Shown here: positions 49,231 to 61,003 of the stretch, piece by piece
Layout of the letters: every line of letters starts with the position of its first letter
Numbering within the stretch: position 1 is the first letter of the stretch
NCBI RefSeq assembly: GCF_014805685.1
Contig: NC_060885.1
Location: 7,953,132 to 8,017,131 of the forward strand
Length of the DNA stretch: 64,000 nucleotides
Direction of reading: 5' to 3'
From: Silurus meridionalis
Lineage: Eukaryota > Chordata > Actinopteri > Siluriformes > Siluridae
Translations under genes and position numbers: made by a program
Notes under the pieces: generated by a model
What the model saw: the letters and a program-made list of their open reading frames with translations, nothing else
The model's database searches: none
Told to the model about the DNA's origin: nothing

Positions 49231-51115
49231 TTCTTCACACAGGGTCATTTCATTTAGGATTTTTTTTCCCTCAATAATAAAAACCTTCATTTAAAAACTG
49301 CATTAACTTTAACATTAAGTAAGTCAGTCATATTACTGATACATTTGATAGAGCTCAAGGCCACATGAGGCTTAAATGTAGAAAATCGTTAATCTTCTGA
49401 GCTCTTAAGATTTAATTCATTTTGGGACTCCATTTGAGGGCATTTTATATATTTTATAAAGATATTTAATATCTTTCCCTCTTTGGTGTATCAGCAATGC
49501 ATTTAAAAGAAAGAAAATGTAATATTTGGTTTTAGATTTATTTATCAAGAGGGCAAAATAGATCCCAAGATCTTTTAAGTTCTCTAAAAAAGAAAGTCAT
49601 TTCTTATTCTGCAGATTGTTTATTTATTGCTGCGGAGGGACAAAATGGGGCCATTGGATAGAAAAAATGCAATAACCTACACTTTAAAGTTTAAAACAAG
49701 GCTTTCAGCTGTGTACCCGCCGTGTATGCTAATAAATCCAAAACACCTGCATCACATCCTGCAGAGATCCATGTCTTAAAAAAACACCATGAAAATATAA
49801 TGCTAAAAAAACTATCAACTAATACTATACAAACTTCTGCAAAAGGATGCAAATAGAGGCAGCTGGGCCTAAAAGTCACTGAGGTACAGAAAACATAATC
49901 TATCAAGCAGCTGCAGTGTAAGAGAGAGCTATTGCTGGATATGGGAAATTAATTCCATCCATATCCATGAAATTTAAACCAAATTGAAACGGCATAAGGT
50001 ATTAAAGGTCACGCTGGCATTAATAAACCTGTAAGGTCACTCTGCACTCGGAGCCTTTTTTCAAGCGCTGCATGCCTTCTCAATGTAGTAAATGAGACGG
50101 CTCGTTTGAGGCAATTCCTTTTGTTTCCCTCATTATAAGACATAATGACGGGCTGAAATGTGTGGAATCGCAGTACAGGATTCAATAGGCCTCATTTTCA
50201 TGAGACCCGATGCTTAAATCATTGCGACGCCTGAATTATACAAATCGGCGAACTAAGAAACGGGCGACTTCGTGAAATTCACAAAAATGAGAGATCCTCA
50301 ATGTCCATGGCAGAAAAAAATATGGATGCTATAAACACACTGCAGGTTTTCCCACATAATTTCCTCTTCTTGGAAAGAGCCTCAGTGTCTCGAGCAATTC
50401 CTTCCCGAAGAGATTGACTTCGCCAGCGGAATTCAGATGAGCTTCGCCAGCTTGGTGTGTGTACGTTTCACAGGCACTCGACCGCTTGCTCGTAGTGGGA
50501 GAGCAATTTTCCCGCTCATCTCTAACGTGACACGGTGGCGGTTACGGTGCTGAAGAAATGCACGAGTGTGCACGTAATAACGGTCCGAGCGACAGAAAGA
50601 TGCAGAGCGAACAGTGTGTATTTCTAGCTCTGGTACTCCAACGTAGTGTGATGACCTTTATATAAGCATTGGAGACAGCTGATACCTCGGTCACGCTTCT
50701 GAAAAGCTCCGTCCCCCGTGCAGCTGTGAAGAACAAGTGATTAATATATCTCGCTTTTATTCTTTCCCAACAGACTAGTTCTTTAATAAATGCATTAAAA
50801 ATACAGCCTTCCTGCAAGGAAGAGCAGCAGATTATTAATGAATAATTTTACATCAGTAATATGTGGGACGGAACGTGACTTGGCTCTTTTAAGACATCAT
50901 CTTTTGTTCTTCTGATAATGAGAAAAAATATGCTGGATGGCATTATACCATCCAATAAATCCTCATTTGCAAACAGAAATGTTAAAAGACTTCTTCAATT
51001 ATAAAAGTGCTCGAACCGACTTGCTTTAAGTGCTGGTGGATTTGCTCCAGAAGGGAGCTTGATCGCAGCAATTTAGGGGTCCAGGCACTATACAGCAACT
51101 ACTGTACACTAGAGC
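49231..51115. other. Intergenic, no gene seen; possible conserved non-coding DNA
   Basis: About 1.9 kb. The part at 49980-50560 is less AT-rich and free of repeats, with segments such as cattataagacataatgacg and ctcattttcatgagacccga, so it is a candidate for conserved regulatory DNA. The open frame at 50542-50817 (minus) has no recognisable family. Confidence 0.4.
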
Positions 51116-51519
51116 AGTGGTCCCCAAACCCCCGGGCCGCAGACCGGCACCGGTCCGTGGGTCAATTGGTACCGATTGGTAATGTTTTATTTTGGAAATA
51201 CATCTGTCTATGACTCACTCTTGATGCATGTCATGATGCCTCGGTCACATGTCTTACCTCCATCCTCTGCCTTCTTAAAGGGGCTGCTCCGGCCGCTAAC
51301 ACATAATACATTACCGCTAAATTGAAACCCCCAAGCGAGCAAAATGAACAAACAACAACACAGTGGATTCACGTTTATTATTATATTTAGATAAATACCA
51401 GTTTTTATGCCGATTGTATCATTTTATTTTGTTGTATTTATCCGCCTCACGCCGGTCCGTGGAAATATTATCTGACATTAAACCGGTCCGTGGCGCAAAA
51501 AAGGATGTGGACACTTATA
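51116..51519. mobile_element. hAT-like non-autonomous element
   Basis: It starts cagtggtccccaaacccccg with repeated accggtccgtgg motifs near both ends (51150, 51453 and 51483). This is the signature of a widespread vertebrate hAT MITE. The right terminus (ggatgtggacacttatag) is a degraded inverse of the left. No clear 8-bp duplication remains. Confidence 0.72.
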
Positions 51520-52224
51520 GCACAACTGTGTTTAAGCCTCACATCGAATTGGTCAGAGGATTTTGATTATTTGTCTATAAAACAAGATCTTTTAGTAGTT
51601 CTAGATCCACAAGTTGTGCCTGTCTTAAGATATTCTCACAGGTAATTTGATAATACACATTACACACAAATCAGTATCTAATAACAAAAAAATGTTTTAT
51701 TGCTGTTTACTCATTTATATGGTAAAATTTCCTTTTACAAGACTGGTAGTCTTCAGGATTCTAAAAGTTTTTCACCACGAGAGGAAGGAAAAAGAGTAAA
51801 AAAAGAAGCTGGTGAGGAAACAACAGATACATGATCCTTGATGAGAATTTCATCTGCAGAGGACCATTAATGCAATTGTAAATGTTTGAAAAGCATTACA
51901 TGGCGTTTTTATTATGTCAATAAGAGGAACACTTCTGGCTGTGCTGTTAGGGAAGAAAATAACGCACAGCTGGAACATCATTCCATGTTTAACGTCACCA
52001 AATTGTTGTTATGAACTTAAAAACAAATCGATAAAGTGTCCACAATTACCGATTAGTCCACTGAGAAAAAAAACATCCATTGCTGGGAGCTTACATCATT
52101 AAAAAAAAAAAAAAATAAAATAAAATAAAATAAAATCACATACATTTCAGAGATATCACTTGATTCTGAGGTATCCCATCCACATTCATAGCATTTTGCA
52201 CATGCAAATGAGCTAATTTTCTAC
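51520..52224. other. Intergenic, 3' of gstcd; small (AAAAT)n repeat
   Basis: Non-coding, with an A-rich (AAAAT)n stretch at about 52102-52136. The 3' UTR of the gene on the minus strand should end in this region or slightly to its right, but I cannot fix a polyadenylation site. Confidence 0.4.
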
Positions 52225-52337
52225 TTGCTAAGTTCAGGCTTTGCTTAAGGGTCCAGCAGTGGTGCTGAGATTTGAAGTCAAAACCTTCCGATATACAGTC
52301 CAAATTACTTTACCACTAAAACTACCACTTCCTCAAG
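52225..52337 (-). mobile_element. tRNA-derived SINE fragment in the gstcd 3' region
   Basis: Contains the complement of the A box (actaccacttcct), a B-box-like gagatttgaagtcaaaacct and the ggtccagcagtggtgctg block shared with the copies at 10.7 and 14.2 kb. It lies about 60 bp downstream of the gstcd stop codon and so is probably within the 3' UTR. Confidence 0.6.
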
Positions 52338-52392
52338 GCTCCAGTCTTCATTCTGTAAATGCTAAAGCTGATACAGTCAGTGCCTGGAGACG

Positions 52393-52529
52393 CTAAGCTG
52401 GAACCCCGACTAGCATGTTGTTTTTGGGCGAGCAGCTCTCAGGCTCCATAGTCATCACCTTTACTGAATAACCGTGAGTCTCAGCAGCCCAACTGCGGTC
52501 TAAATCGACCAATCCCATGCAGCGTTTCC
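52393..52529 (-). CDS. gstcd: Last coding exon, probable gstcd C-terminus
   Basis: A 137-bp minus-strand exon with a TCTCCAG acceptor (AG at 52531-52530) runs in frame to a TAG at 52395-52393. It encodes KRCMGLVDLDRSWAAETHGY and ends METMEPESC-like (actual: VMTMEPESCSPKNNMLVGVPA). The text VDLDR...HGYSV...MEPESCSPKNN looks like the C-terminal part of the methyltransferase-like half of GSTCD, a cytosolic protein with a GST C-terminal-like domain. The assignment rests on remembered family resemblance plus the position directly upstream of npnt in the same orientation, as in mammals. Two leading bases complete a Gly codon from the exon at 58711-58780. The exon being coding is more certain than its name. 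Confidence 0.75.
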
Positions 52530-54029
52530 CTGGAGACGAAAAAAAGAGAACGATCCTGGTAATCAGCGCATGAGATTATTTACAGACCCATCAATCACCT
52601 GCGCAAGAGACTTAACATCCATTATACAGCTCTGGTAATTAATGTATGCGTTAATATAATAAATACACTTGAGCTTAGTAATCAATATAATGAATACCAC
52701 AAATGAACTTATGGATAATTAAATATTATATCATGTATAAATACATATTGTATAATATTTCACTGCATTATAAATATAATTTATTATTTAGTGTTAATGA
52801 TACCATTTTTCCCACCTTTAAGACAAGTACAGTATGACAAATGAAGAATCAAGGACCTTCAAGCTGTTTGACTTCTACAGAAACAAGAAACTTATTTTGC
52901 TTAAAAAATTGCAAGTATTGTTTTTATGGTTTGAGGCTACCATGGATGCTGGCCATGAATTCCAGTTTCTCATACTTATTATACTTTGTCACAAATCAAC
53001 CTTTCAGAACAAAAGGTGAACCTAAGCTTTCTAGAAAACAATGCTGCTAGCAATTTTTACACAGCACAATGTCTCAAATTTACAGAGAAAGGTGTAGGAA
53101 AAAAACAAATAAAACATCGAATGGTGGGTTTGTGGCTGGAAACACCTTGAGGAGAGATGTCAGGAAAGAATGGCCGGACTGACAGACTGAGCTAAAAGAA
53201 AGGCCACGGTAACTCAAATTACCACTCTTTACAGCTGTAGTGTACCAAAAAGCAGCTCAGAAAAAGCACATGTTGAACCTTCAGGCAAAAGTGGTGCAGC
53301 AGAAGATGAAATTATTTTCCATTCCTCTTAGACAAAACCAGGGTTCTGAGGGTACAGTAGACAGAGATTCCCCTGAAACTGCATGAACAAAAAAAAAAAT
53401 ACCAGGCAGAAAAAGTACTCTGTTATTCCTACTGCAAAACCGCAACTGAATAGATGCTTTTTTTGCGATTTAATGGATATTATTAATGTTGAAGGAAGTT
53501 CATTACAGCCTTAAAAAAAGACACAGAATCTTAAACTGGACCGGGGTCATGTGATCATTTTTCTAATACCGCTATTCGTATGTATAAAGTGTTAATGTAT
53601 TATTTTTTTTTTTTTACTTTTTTTAATAGCCTTTAGTTACTATTTTTGCTGTAGCTTCATCTGGGGAAAAAAATGATACTGAATCCTTCCATTTAATGGA
53701 ACAAACTTCTATGAAAACATGATTTGAAGCTTTTAAAAGGAGCTCAGGACACATCCATTAGTTGAGAACCATTTGAAGTACATTTCGCAATTGAAAGGAT
53801 GCAGTGTTTGTCTCCACTATTCAGTCAATAAACCGGTTCTAAATACTCTGCTGGCTTTTAAAGAAACAGCAATTTCGCTTTGGCATGGAAAACGCATTTA
53901 CACTAATAGATTCTTTCTGATATACAGGTTCTGATATACATGTACAAAACATGCTATCAGAGCGTTCTGCCCCCCCCTTTCCATTTATTCATTGAAATAT
54001 GTACATTAACCAACCATATTAGATTAGAT
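52530..54029. other. gstcd last intron, no feature seen
   Basis: Non-coding sequence between the last two gstcd exons. No mobile element termini were recognised here. Confidence 0.45.
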
Positions 54030-54440
54030 TAAATTAGATTAAACTTTATTGTCATTGTGCAAGGTACATGTCCAGAGCCAATGAAATGCAGTAAGCATCT
54101 AACCAGAAGAGCATAAGTGGCCGATTTACAATAAAAACCAGTGAATAAATATGGTTTGAGGTCCATATACACAGGAATGAGGGTGATTAATGTACAGAAG
54201 GTGCAGTAGGTAATAAAATATGGTAGACATGTCAGAAGATAATATACTCAAATGACATGATATTGTTATGTACAAGTATGAATGTATTCAGGATACAGTA
54301 TATACAGAATAAATACGGGTGGAATGTACAAGAGTGCAAATGTGAGTTAAGGATGGTGCGAAAAGAAATGTGTAGTGGATAAGCAGTGAGAAAAACACCG
54401 AAAGTGACATGCAGTATTGAATCAGCTGTTCAGTGCAGTA
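54030..54440. repeat. Probable dispersed retroelement 3' repeat
   Basis: It starts with attagatt units followed by aaactttattgtcattgtgc, a sequence common at the 3' ends of fish LINE-like repeats, here presumably in reverse. There is no coding capacity. Class and borders are uncertain. Confidence 0.4.
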
Positions 54441-54936
54441 ACAGCCACCGGATTTTAGCACCACATTAGGTGCTTTTAGCTCAACTCCACCTGTTCATAA
54501 TGAATCTCTGATGCATAAATGGGCCATCACATATGCTAGGATAAAAATAAAAAAAAAGTTTGAGAAGTATAAAAGTAGGTTACGTTTTGGCAAGACTGGG
54601 GAGGGTTTGTTTTCTCTAAAGGGAAATACAGAGCGCCTAGTTTACACCTATAGTTAATCATGTTTGTCACATAATTCCTCTGGTTTTTCCATGTTTCCAT
54701 TCTTTTCATGTACCCAGTATTTTGAAATGCATTATTATTTCACTAAGCCTCATGAAAACTTATATTTGGAACACTTTTCAAAGTAGATCTGATAAAAACC
54801 ACTTCTGGCCAATTCAGACTAACACAACTCTATTTTTGGAAACACTCAAACATTTCCCACCATCGCATGACAGATTGCTGAACAGTCAGCATAACAGGGA
54901 GGGCATTTTAAAATACAATTATAATTATTACATATA

Positions 54937-55395
54937 CACTTTATGGACAAACGATTGTAGTTAACTGACTGAGATTTGTGTGCCATTTTATATACATCCC
55001 ATTCCACATTTGTTTTTATAGTAATCTCCATTCTTCTGGGAAGATGTTCTACTAGATTTTGGAGTGTGCTTCTGGAGATTTGTACTCATTCAGCCACAAG
55101 GGTGTCAGTAAAGTAAGGTTTAGGTGAGGTGATTTAGGTGAGGAGGCCTGGGGGGAGCCGTCAGTGTTCCAATTCGTCCCAAAGGTGTTCAATAGGGTTG
55201 AGGTCAAACCTTTAAATCAGGCCACCCAAGAGCTTCCACTCCAACACATACAAAGTATATCTTAACAGAGCTGGCTTTGTGCACAGGGGCATTGTCATGC
55301 TAGGAAAGGTTTGGTTCTCCTAATTTAAGTGAAGGAAAAACATTACGCATTACAGCATCCACAGACATCTGATACAATTATATCCCTTCAACTTT
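54937..55395 (-). mobile_element. Tc1-family non-autonomous element
   Basis: The left terminus cactttatggacaaacgatt follows a TA. The interior (tcttctgggaagatgttcta, ggtgttcaatagggttgagg, ggggcattgtcatgctagga) is degenerate minus-strand Tc1 transposase DNA and matches the copy at 21369-21835. The right terminus is lost. Confidence 0.72.
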
Positions 55396-56639
55396 GCGGG
55401 ACGAATCAGATGTGACTAATAAAGTCTTCATAATAAAGTTCATCTTGTATATGTGGTAAGTGGTAAACTGTCAACTGTCATGATTGTGATCTAACAGGAG
55501 TTTTATCTGCCATGTGATTATAAACTTGCAGGATTTCAACACAAGGAAGCTCATTAATAGTGATGTTAATTGGGGAAAAAAAACCCAACAGTCTAATAGG
55601 GAGTATAAAGAATAGATTGTGGCTTAATGAAAAAATGTCATGTGGTCTGTGGAGTCCAGATTTACCCTTGAAGTGTATAGCATGAACGATACCTTGACAC
55701 ATACTGTTCATTTATAAAGCTTCTGGAGCAGTTTTATGATCTGGGTTCAGCTCAGTATCATTATGCAACAATAAAATGAAGTCAGCTGTACTGAATGGCC
55801 AGCTTATTCTATACATAGATTTATTCTTCCCTGATAACACAGGAACTGCAGAATGACAGAACACGGGTTTATCATCATTAATACCAAGACCCTATTGAAA
55901 TTCATTAGGTTCGGCATGGAGAATATTTTACAGTGGTTTAACTCTTTAACCTATTTAAGTCTGGATGGTTATAAATTTTGCGAGTCTGTACATAAGTGGA
56001 AGTTGAACAACTTCCACTTATGCTGCAATGCTGCAGTTCACACAATCTCACATTTAAATCAATTAGTGTCCCATAACACAAAATGCTATAGAATGATAAA
56101 AATAGTATAAAAATATCATTTCACATCGAATTTGTATGCAAAAACGCAATACTTTTCAGAACACAAGATGTTATTTTCTGCAGTGTTTGCTTAGATCAGA
56201 CGTGCCGGAACCTTTACCTACAAAGGACCAAAAATCTGATTAGTTTAGGGGCCGTGGGCTGAAAGTAAACTGTATTATATTAAAATTTAACGTGTCATCA
56301 ATGATGATTTTCTAATATTCATCAATCTGCATAAATAATATTGTTGTATATTTAATGCTTCCTGTTCAGTGAAACTTATATTACAATGAAAACATAGGAA
56401 CAATCCTATTTATAACCTATTTATAAGCCGCACCCACTGATTTTTACAAATATTTTTATTTTTACATAAATAGCTAACTCAAATGTTACCACTGAACAAC
56501 TTTTGCCAATGCACCCTTGTTTGGGCATCATAAATAAAATGAATATGTTACAAACAGTTAGTTCTGAGAGTTGATGTGAAGGAAGAAGAATAAGGGGTAA
56601 GGATCTGAACAATTTTGACAAGTGCAAGATGTTAGATGA
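55396..56639. other. gstcd intron; perfect short palindrome, hAT-like traces
   Basis: Mostly featureless. A perfect 15-bp inverted repeat with a 2-bp loop lies at 55991-56022 (arms cataagtggaagttg). The stretch 56195-56440 (ggggccgtgggctg, ataagccgcaccc) resembles scraps of hAT-type repeats, but termini are not visible. Confidence 0.4.
55991..56022. repeat. Perfect 32-bp palindrome
   Basis: The arms cataagtggaagttg and caacttccacttatg are exact complements separated by AA. Nothing nearby explains it. Confidence 0.9.
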
Positions 56640-57325
56640 TAGATAACGGGGTGAGAGCATCTTTAAAATGGCAGCTCTTTTGGGGTGTTCCTGGTATGCT
56701 GTAATAAGTACCTACCGAAAGTGGTCCACGGAAGAAAAACCTCATGAATACTGTGATCAAGGGTGCACAAGACTCACTAATAGACGTTCAGAGCAAAGAC
56801 CCATCTGATCTGATCCAACAGCAGAGTTACTGTAGAACTATAAAAATATGGCAAGCAAGCAGATGCAGTGTGGATGCAGATGCACTCTGGAAAATGTTTT
56901 GCTGGAAAACCTTGGAAGTTACTCCAACATGCACCACCTACTTAAACGTTGTGAACCAAATATACTCCTTTATTTAACAGTGTCTTTAGAAACAGTGGCC
57001 TTTTTTCAGCAGGATAATTCACACTTGGCACACTGCAAAATTGTTCAGGAATGATTTGAAGAACATGACAAAGAGTTCCAGGTGGTGACATGGCCTCCAC
57101 ATTCCCCATTTCTCAATCCGATCAAGCATCAGTGGGATGTGCTGGACAAACAAGTTTGATTGATGGAAGCCCCACCTTACAACTGAAAGGATCCCCTGCA
57201 GATCTCTTGGTGCCAGATACCACAGCACACCTTCAAAGCTCTCATGGCGTCCATGCCTCAAAGGGTCAGAGCTGGCAGCACAAGGGGGACTCAGTATTAG
57301 GCAGCTGGTTGTAATGTTATGGCTA
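56640..57325 (+). pseudogene. Tc1-like transposase relic
   Basis: Plus-strand copy of the family interrupted at 27971-29470. It retains IQQQSYCRTIK (from ...tgatccaacagcagagttac), FFQQDNSHLAHCKIVQE (second catalytic Asp region, 57000-57050) and WPPHSPFLNPIKHQWDVLDK (57090-57150), where the Asp-Leu-Asn-Pro-Ile-Glu motif of Tc1 proteins has become F-L-N-P-I-K, so the third catalytic residue is Lys. It ends with aatgttatggctaattc, matching the cataacatt terminus at 27981. Inactive. Confidence 0.83.
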
Positions 57326-58710
57326 ATTCGTTTGTGTTTGTGTGGGAAGAAGATGAGTGTACCACTCAGGCAGCTGCAAAGGATGAGCATGGGGGCAGGA
57401 ATGACGGATCATCCAATCTGAAGGAGAGCTCTTCAGCGCAATGAGGAGGCAATGCAGTGTGATGGAGAGCCGTCACAGCGGGAGACTAAGTGATGCTGCG
57501 TTGCGCTGGCTTGATCTGCACTTCACCAATATTCACACACACTTCATTTATATTGGCTTCAAACTTTACTTAAAAAAAGATTCACTAAAAAGAAATTAAC
57601 TTTGGTGAGGCAATTGGGTTTATTATAATTGAAATGTGAATAAGCAGGTAGTTCTGTGGAGAGGGAAGTTTTGTCAGAGATTAGACTTGGTGTTTGCCTG
57701 TCATGAATATGCTTAGAGATATTCAAATTTGGGAGGGAAACTTACTTCATTTTTGGCTTGCGTTATATAATTATACACTGGGAGTGCATGTTTGTATGTA
57801 TATATGTATGTATGTAAGGATTTACATAGTTTAATCAGAATTGTCAAGTCTTGCCCATAGTCAACTGATGTATAGTCATATGTGTGTTGGTGTATAGTCA
57901 TATGTGGGGGGTGGTGGTGGCTGGATTACGACGAAACCTGGTACTCGTAAAATGATTCCTCATAACATTTTAAAGCCACAATGTGCAGAACATCACACAA
58001 AGATATAGAAGAAAATGTATAAAAACATTTTGCATCAATAAACCTAAAAACAAAAACCTAACAAATAACTGCAAAAAGCCACAATGCAGACAGGATTTGC
58101 ATTTCACGTTAGCCAATCAAATTAAAGCACAGAATCTATGCACTGAAAACGCAATTATAAATGAATGTACAGAATTTAATCAGAACAGGATAAATCTTTA
58201 CAGAATCTCGCAAACATTGTTAAATATTTAACACAAACACGGATCATGGAAAGTGTTTGGGGGGTCAAATCTTCAACTGTCCAGTTTTAGAGAGCCTGTT
58301 TCCACTATAGCTTCAAATTCAGTATTTTACCTCACAGGAGTGGAACTCGATGTGGTCCTCTGCTTCAGTGCCAAATGGGTTGATGTGCTATCTACTTCAA
58401 GATGCTTTTCTACTTACCAAGGTTCTTTGAGTTACTAGGGCCTTCCTTTAACCTCAAACCAGCCTGGTCATTGTTCTCTGACCTCTCTCATCTTGAATAA
58501 GATGTTTCCACCCACAAAGCTGCCATTAATTTTTTCCCACACCATTCTGTACAAACTCTCTGGGCTGTTTTTTTATGCATTGTTCTACCACCACATGATT
58601 GGCCAATTAAATAGTTCCATGACTAAGCAGGTATACAGGGGTTTCTATTCAAGTGGCCAGTGAATGTGGATTTTATTGGATTTCTTCCCTGGAAAACAAG
58701 AAAAATTTAC
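57326..58710. other. gstcd intron, no feature seen
   Basis: Non-coding sequence between the Tc1 relic and the penultimate gstcd exon. A few TATG tetranucleotides near 57790-57815. No other exon was found. Confidence 0.45.
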
Positions 58711-58780
58711 CGATTAAGCGGCGCTCAGGGGGAAGCTGGACAGCTGTCTGGTCAGCAAACCTGCACAGGATCATGTGCTC
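58711..58780 (-). CDS. gstcd: Penultimate coding exon, probable gstcd
   Basis: A 70-bp minus-strand exon between a ttttttccag acceptor (AG at 58782-58781) and a GTAAAT donor at 58710. It encodes 23 codons, EHMILCRFADQTAVQL then PPERRLI, plus one base that joins the last exon in phase to give LIGKRCMGLVDLD. The splice sites, open frame and phase match make it a convincing exon. The gstcd name is inferred from synteny and remembered similarity. No earlier exon was recognised between 58.8 and 64 kb. Confidence 0.75.
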
Positions 58781-59559
58781 CTGGAAAAAAACAAAAAGTA
58801 CTATATTGTAACATACAGCTATAACCGAACACCATAGACCTGGTCACTGAAACACATCAAGATAGACTGGGGTATCTTTTTTTCCATTTAAATTTGAATA
58901 TCAGTACCCTTATTAGGACCCTTGTTAGCCTGGAAATATTTTAGAAGTATTTTTGATACTTCTACTGTATCTGTAAATAATTGTGAATGTGGTACAATTT
59001 TTAAATTGCTATACCACATCTGAAACCTATTTGATTCAGATTGATGGTGAGAAAAGGACAGCTTCTGTAGGAAAAGGAAGTGTATGCCATTTTTTCGTTC
59101 AGGCAGATTTCTCAACAGATTAATGTGCTGTGTTATTGCACATTTTGTTACGGTTTATATATTTCTAGACTTTCCAATAACCACTTGAAGACATTTGACA
59201 CATTTCAAGTGGTTCCCGAAACGGCGAGCTCTTCTGCTTTGACTTTTTTTGCACTTTAATCTCCAGCATTGGCCGGCTTTACTTCCAGTAGTTAGAAATT
59301 TAATAATCTTAAAGTTTTAAAAGTTATAATGAATGTAAAAGAAGCTGCCAATGTTTTCAAGATTTTGTGGTGATTGAGGACAAAATGTTGACAGAAAAAA
59401 GCCTTATATCTTTAATAACCGCAGCACAAAATAATAAATATAACTATAATTTAAATAGCTTTATTAACATGGAGGCGATATCTATTTTGGATTATATCTG
59501 TGGGAATATTTACAAGAAGGCATGGCTTACAAATGATTTTCCAATTCATCCAAAAAGTG
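58781..59559. other. gstcd intron, no feature seen
   Basis: Non-coding, AT-rich sequence upstream, in transcript sense, of the penultimate exon. Confidence 0.45.
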
Positions 59560-60060
59560 AAATGGGTGGAGTTTGGGGCTTTGTGAGGGTCACAGGAGGG
59601 CTTCTATACCAGACTCATCAAAGTATGTCTTCATAGACCTTGCTTTATGGACAGGGGTATTGGCATTTTCAATATCGGCAGGAAAGTGTGTTACCCAAAG
59701 GTTGCCACAAAGCGAAAAACCCTACAATTGTGTACAATTTCTTTGCATGCTGTTGCAGGAATATTACTTCACTAGATCCAAGAGACCAAACCCAAACCCA
59801 TTATAACATGTTATTTTGCCTTCCTGCAACATTCTCCTGGCAGCTGTCAAACCCTGATTCTTCCATCAGACTGCCAAAATATATCACGCCAGAGAATACA
59901 TTTGCCCTGCTTCAAAGTCCAGTGGCAGGGTTCTTTACACCACTCTCGCTGTTGCTTAGGGTTGTGCATAGTGCTCCAGCTTGGCCATAGAAATCCCTTT
60001 CATGAAGCTCATGATTCAAGTTCTTGCCCTGATGTTGTTTTCAGAAAAAGCCTATAGTGA
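59560..60060 (-). mobile_element. Decayed Tc1-family remnant
   Basis: Degenerate minus-strand Tc1 DNA. The phrases aaaccctacaattgtgtaca, aggttgccacaaagcg and agagaatacatttgccctgc resemble the interior of fish Tc1 elements, with both termini lost. The open frames over it have no transposase signature in frame. Confidence 0.55.
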
Positions 60061-60742
60061 GCAATACAACAGGAAAAAAGTCTCAGTGCTATGAGTTTTC
60101 ATGTTCTTTGTTGCTGAGCTGTCGGTGCTTCTAAATGGGTTAACAGCCAAGTATGCGTTGAGGAGGCGATCGTATGTGGTGCAATTGGGAGAACTGTGAA
60201 AAATGCAAGAGGGAAGCATTGGAATTTTTATCTTATTTTTCCAGTATTGAGGAATGAATGTGCAAACAAATAACAGGCAATCTAAGTTACAGGCATGTAC
60301 TGTATAATGCTGCACACCATGTGCACCATATTACATATGCCATTTGACACAAGTGCTTCCAAAGCCATAATCAGCCAAGAGCAGACAGCAGACCACTTTG
60401 TTCTACAGATGCACCGCAGACAATTTCAAACCTAATTATTGCCAAGTGTAAGTTTGATGAGTTGAAAAAGTCAAATTAAACAGTATAAACGTTCTTCTGA
60501 AGATCACTCGAAACTGAGAATTGATTGGCTCTGTCGATATTGTTGGGAATTCTAGATAATGGGTTGTAACTGCCTAGTCTAAAAACGAATTATCGCATAT
60601 CTTAGGTCCTAAAGGTGTCCATATCTACAATAAAGGCTGATCACCCAGATAAACTGATTTGTTGTAGATTTGCACATGTATTTTATATTGTACATATGAG
60701 TGATTATGGCAGTACTAATTAGATTAAATGGGTTTTAATTGT
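60061..60742. other. gstcd intron, no feature seen
   Basis: Non-coding sequence without recognised repeats. Confidence 0.4.
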
Positions 60743-60760
60743 TCATGAAGCTTAATACTA
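60743..60760. repeat. Target-site duplication, left copy (SINE)
   Basis: The 18-mer tcatgaagcttaatacta is repeated exactly at 60986-61003 and brackets the SINE. Confidence 0.94.
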
Positions 60761-60985
60761 AGCTTTCTTTCGGCTTCTCCCATCAGGGGTCGCCACAGCG
60801 AATCATTCTCATGTTTGATTTAGCACGTTTTTACGCTGGATGCCCTTCCTAACATAACCCTCCCCATTTATCGGGGCTTGGGACCGGGACTGAGAGTGGC
60901 TGGGGTTGGTTCCCTGACCGGGGAATTGAACCCGGGCCGCAGCGGCGAGAGCGCCGCATCCTAACCACTAGACCACCAGAAACCC
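60761..60985 (-). mobile_element. tRNA-Glu-headed SINE with RTE LINE ends
   Basis: On the minus strand the 225-bp insertion begins with a tRNA-Glu-like head: CTGGTGGTCTAGTGGTTAGG (A box), GCGCTCTCGCCGC (anticodon arm, CTC) and GGGTTCAATTCCCCGG (B box). Next come about 100 nt matching the 5' end of the RTE LINE at 43210-43311 (ggtcccaagccccgataaat, aggaagggcatccagcgtaa), then directly its 3' terminus (gctgtggcgacccctgatgg, gccgaaagaaag). A perfect 18-bp target-site duplication on both sides shows it moved as a unit and is fairly young. The head is a pseudo-tRNA and not a functional tRNA gene. Confidence 0.9.
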
Positions 60986-61003
60986 TCATGAAGCTTAATA
61001 CTA
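60986..61003. repeat. Target-site duplication, right copy (SINE)
   Basis: Exact copy of the 18-mer at 60743-60760. Confidence 0.94.

Noticed and set aside
50542..50817. Minus-strand open frame of 91 codons in unique sequence
   Set aside because: No recognisable family, no exon borders matching a neighbour and no codon signal; left as intergenic.
60900..60985. Functional tRNA-Glu gene
   Set aside because: The tRNA-like part runs directly into LINE-derived sequence with a TSD at the far end, has acceptor-stem mismatches and is the head of a SINE.
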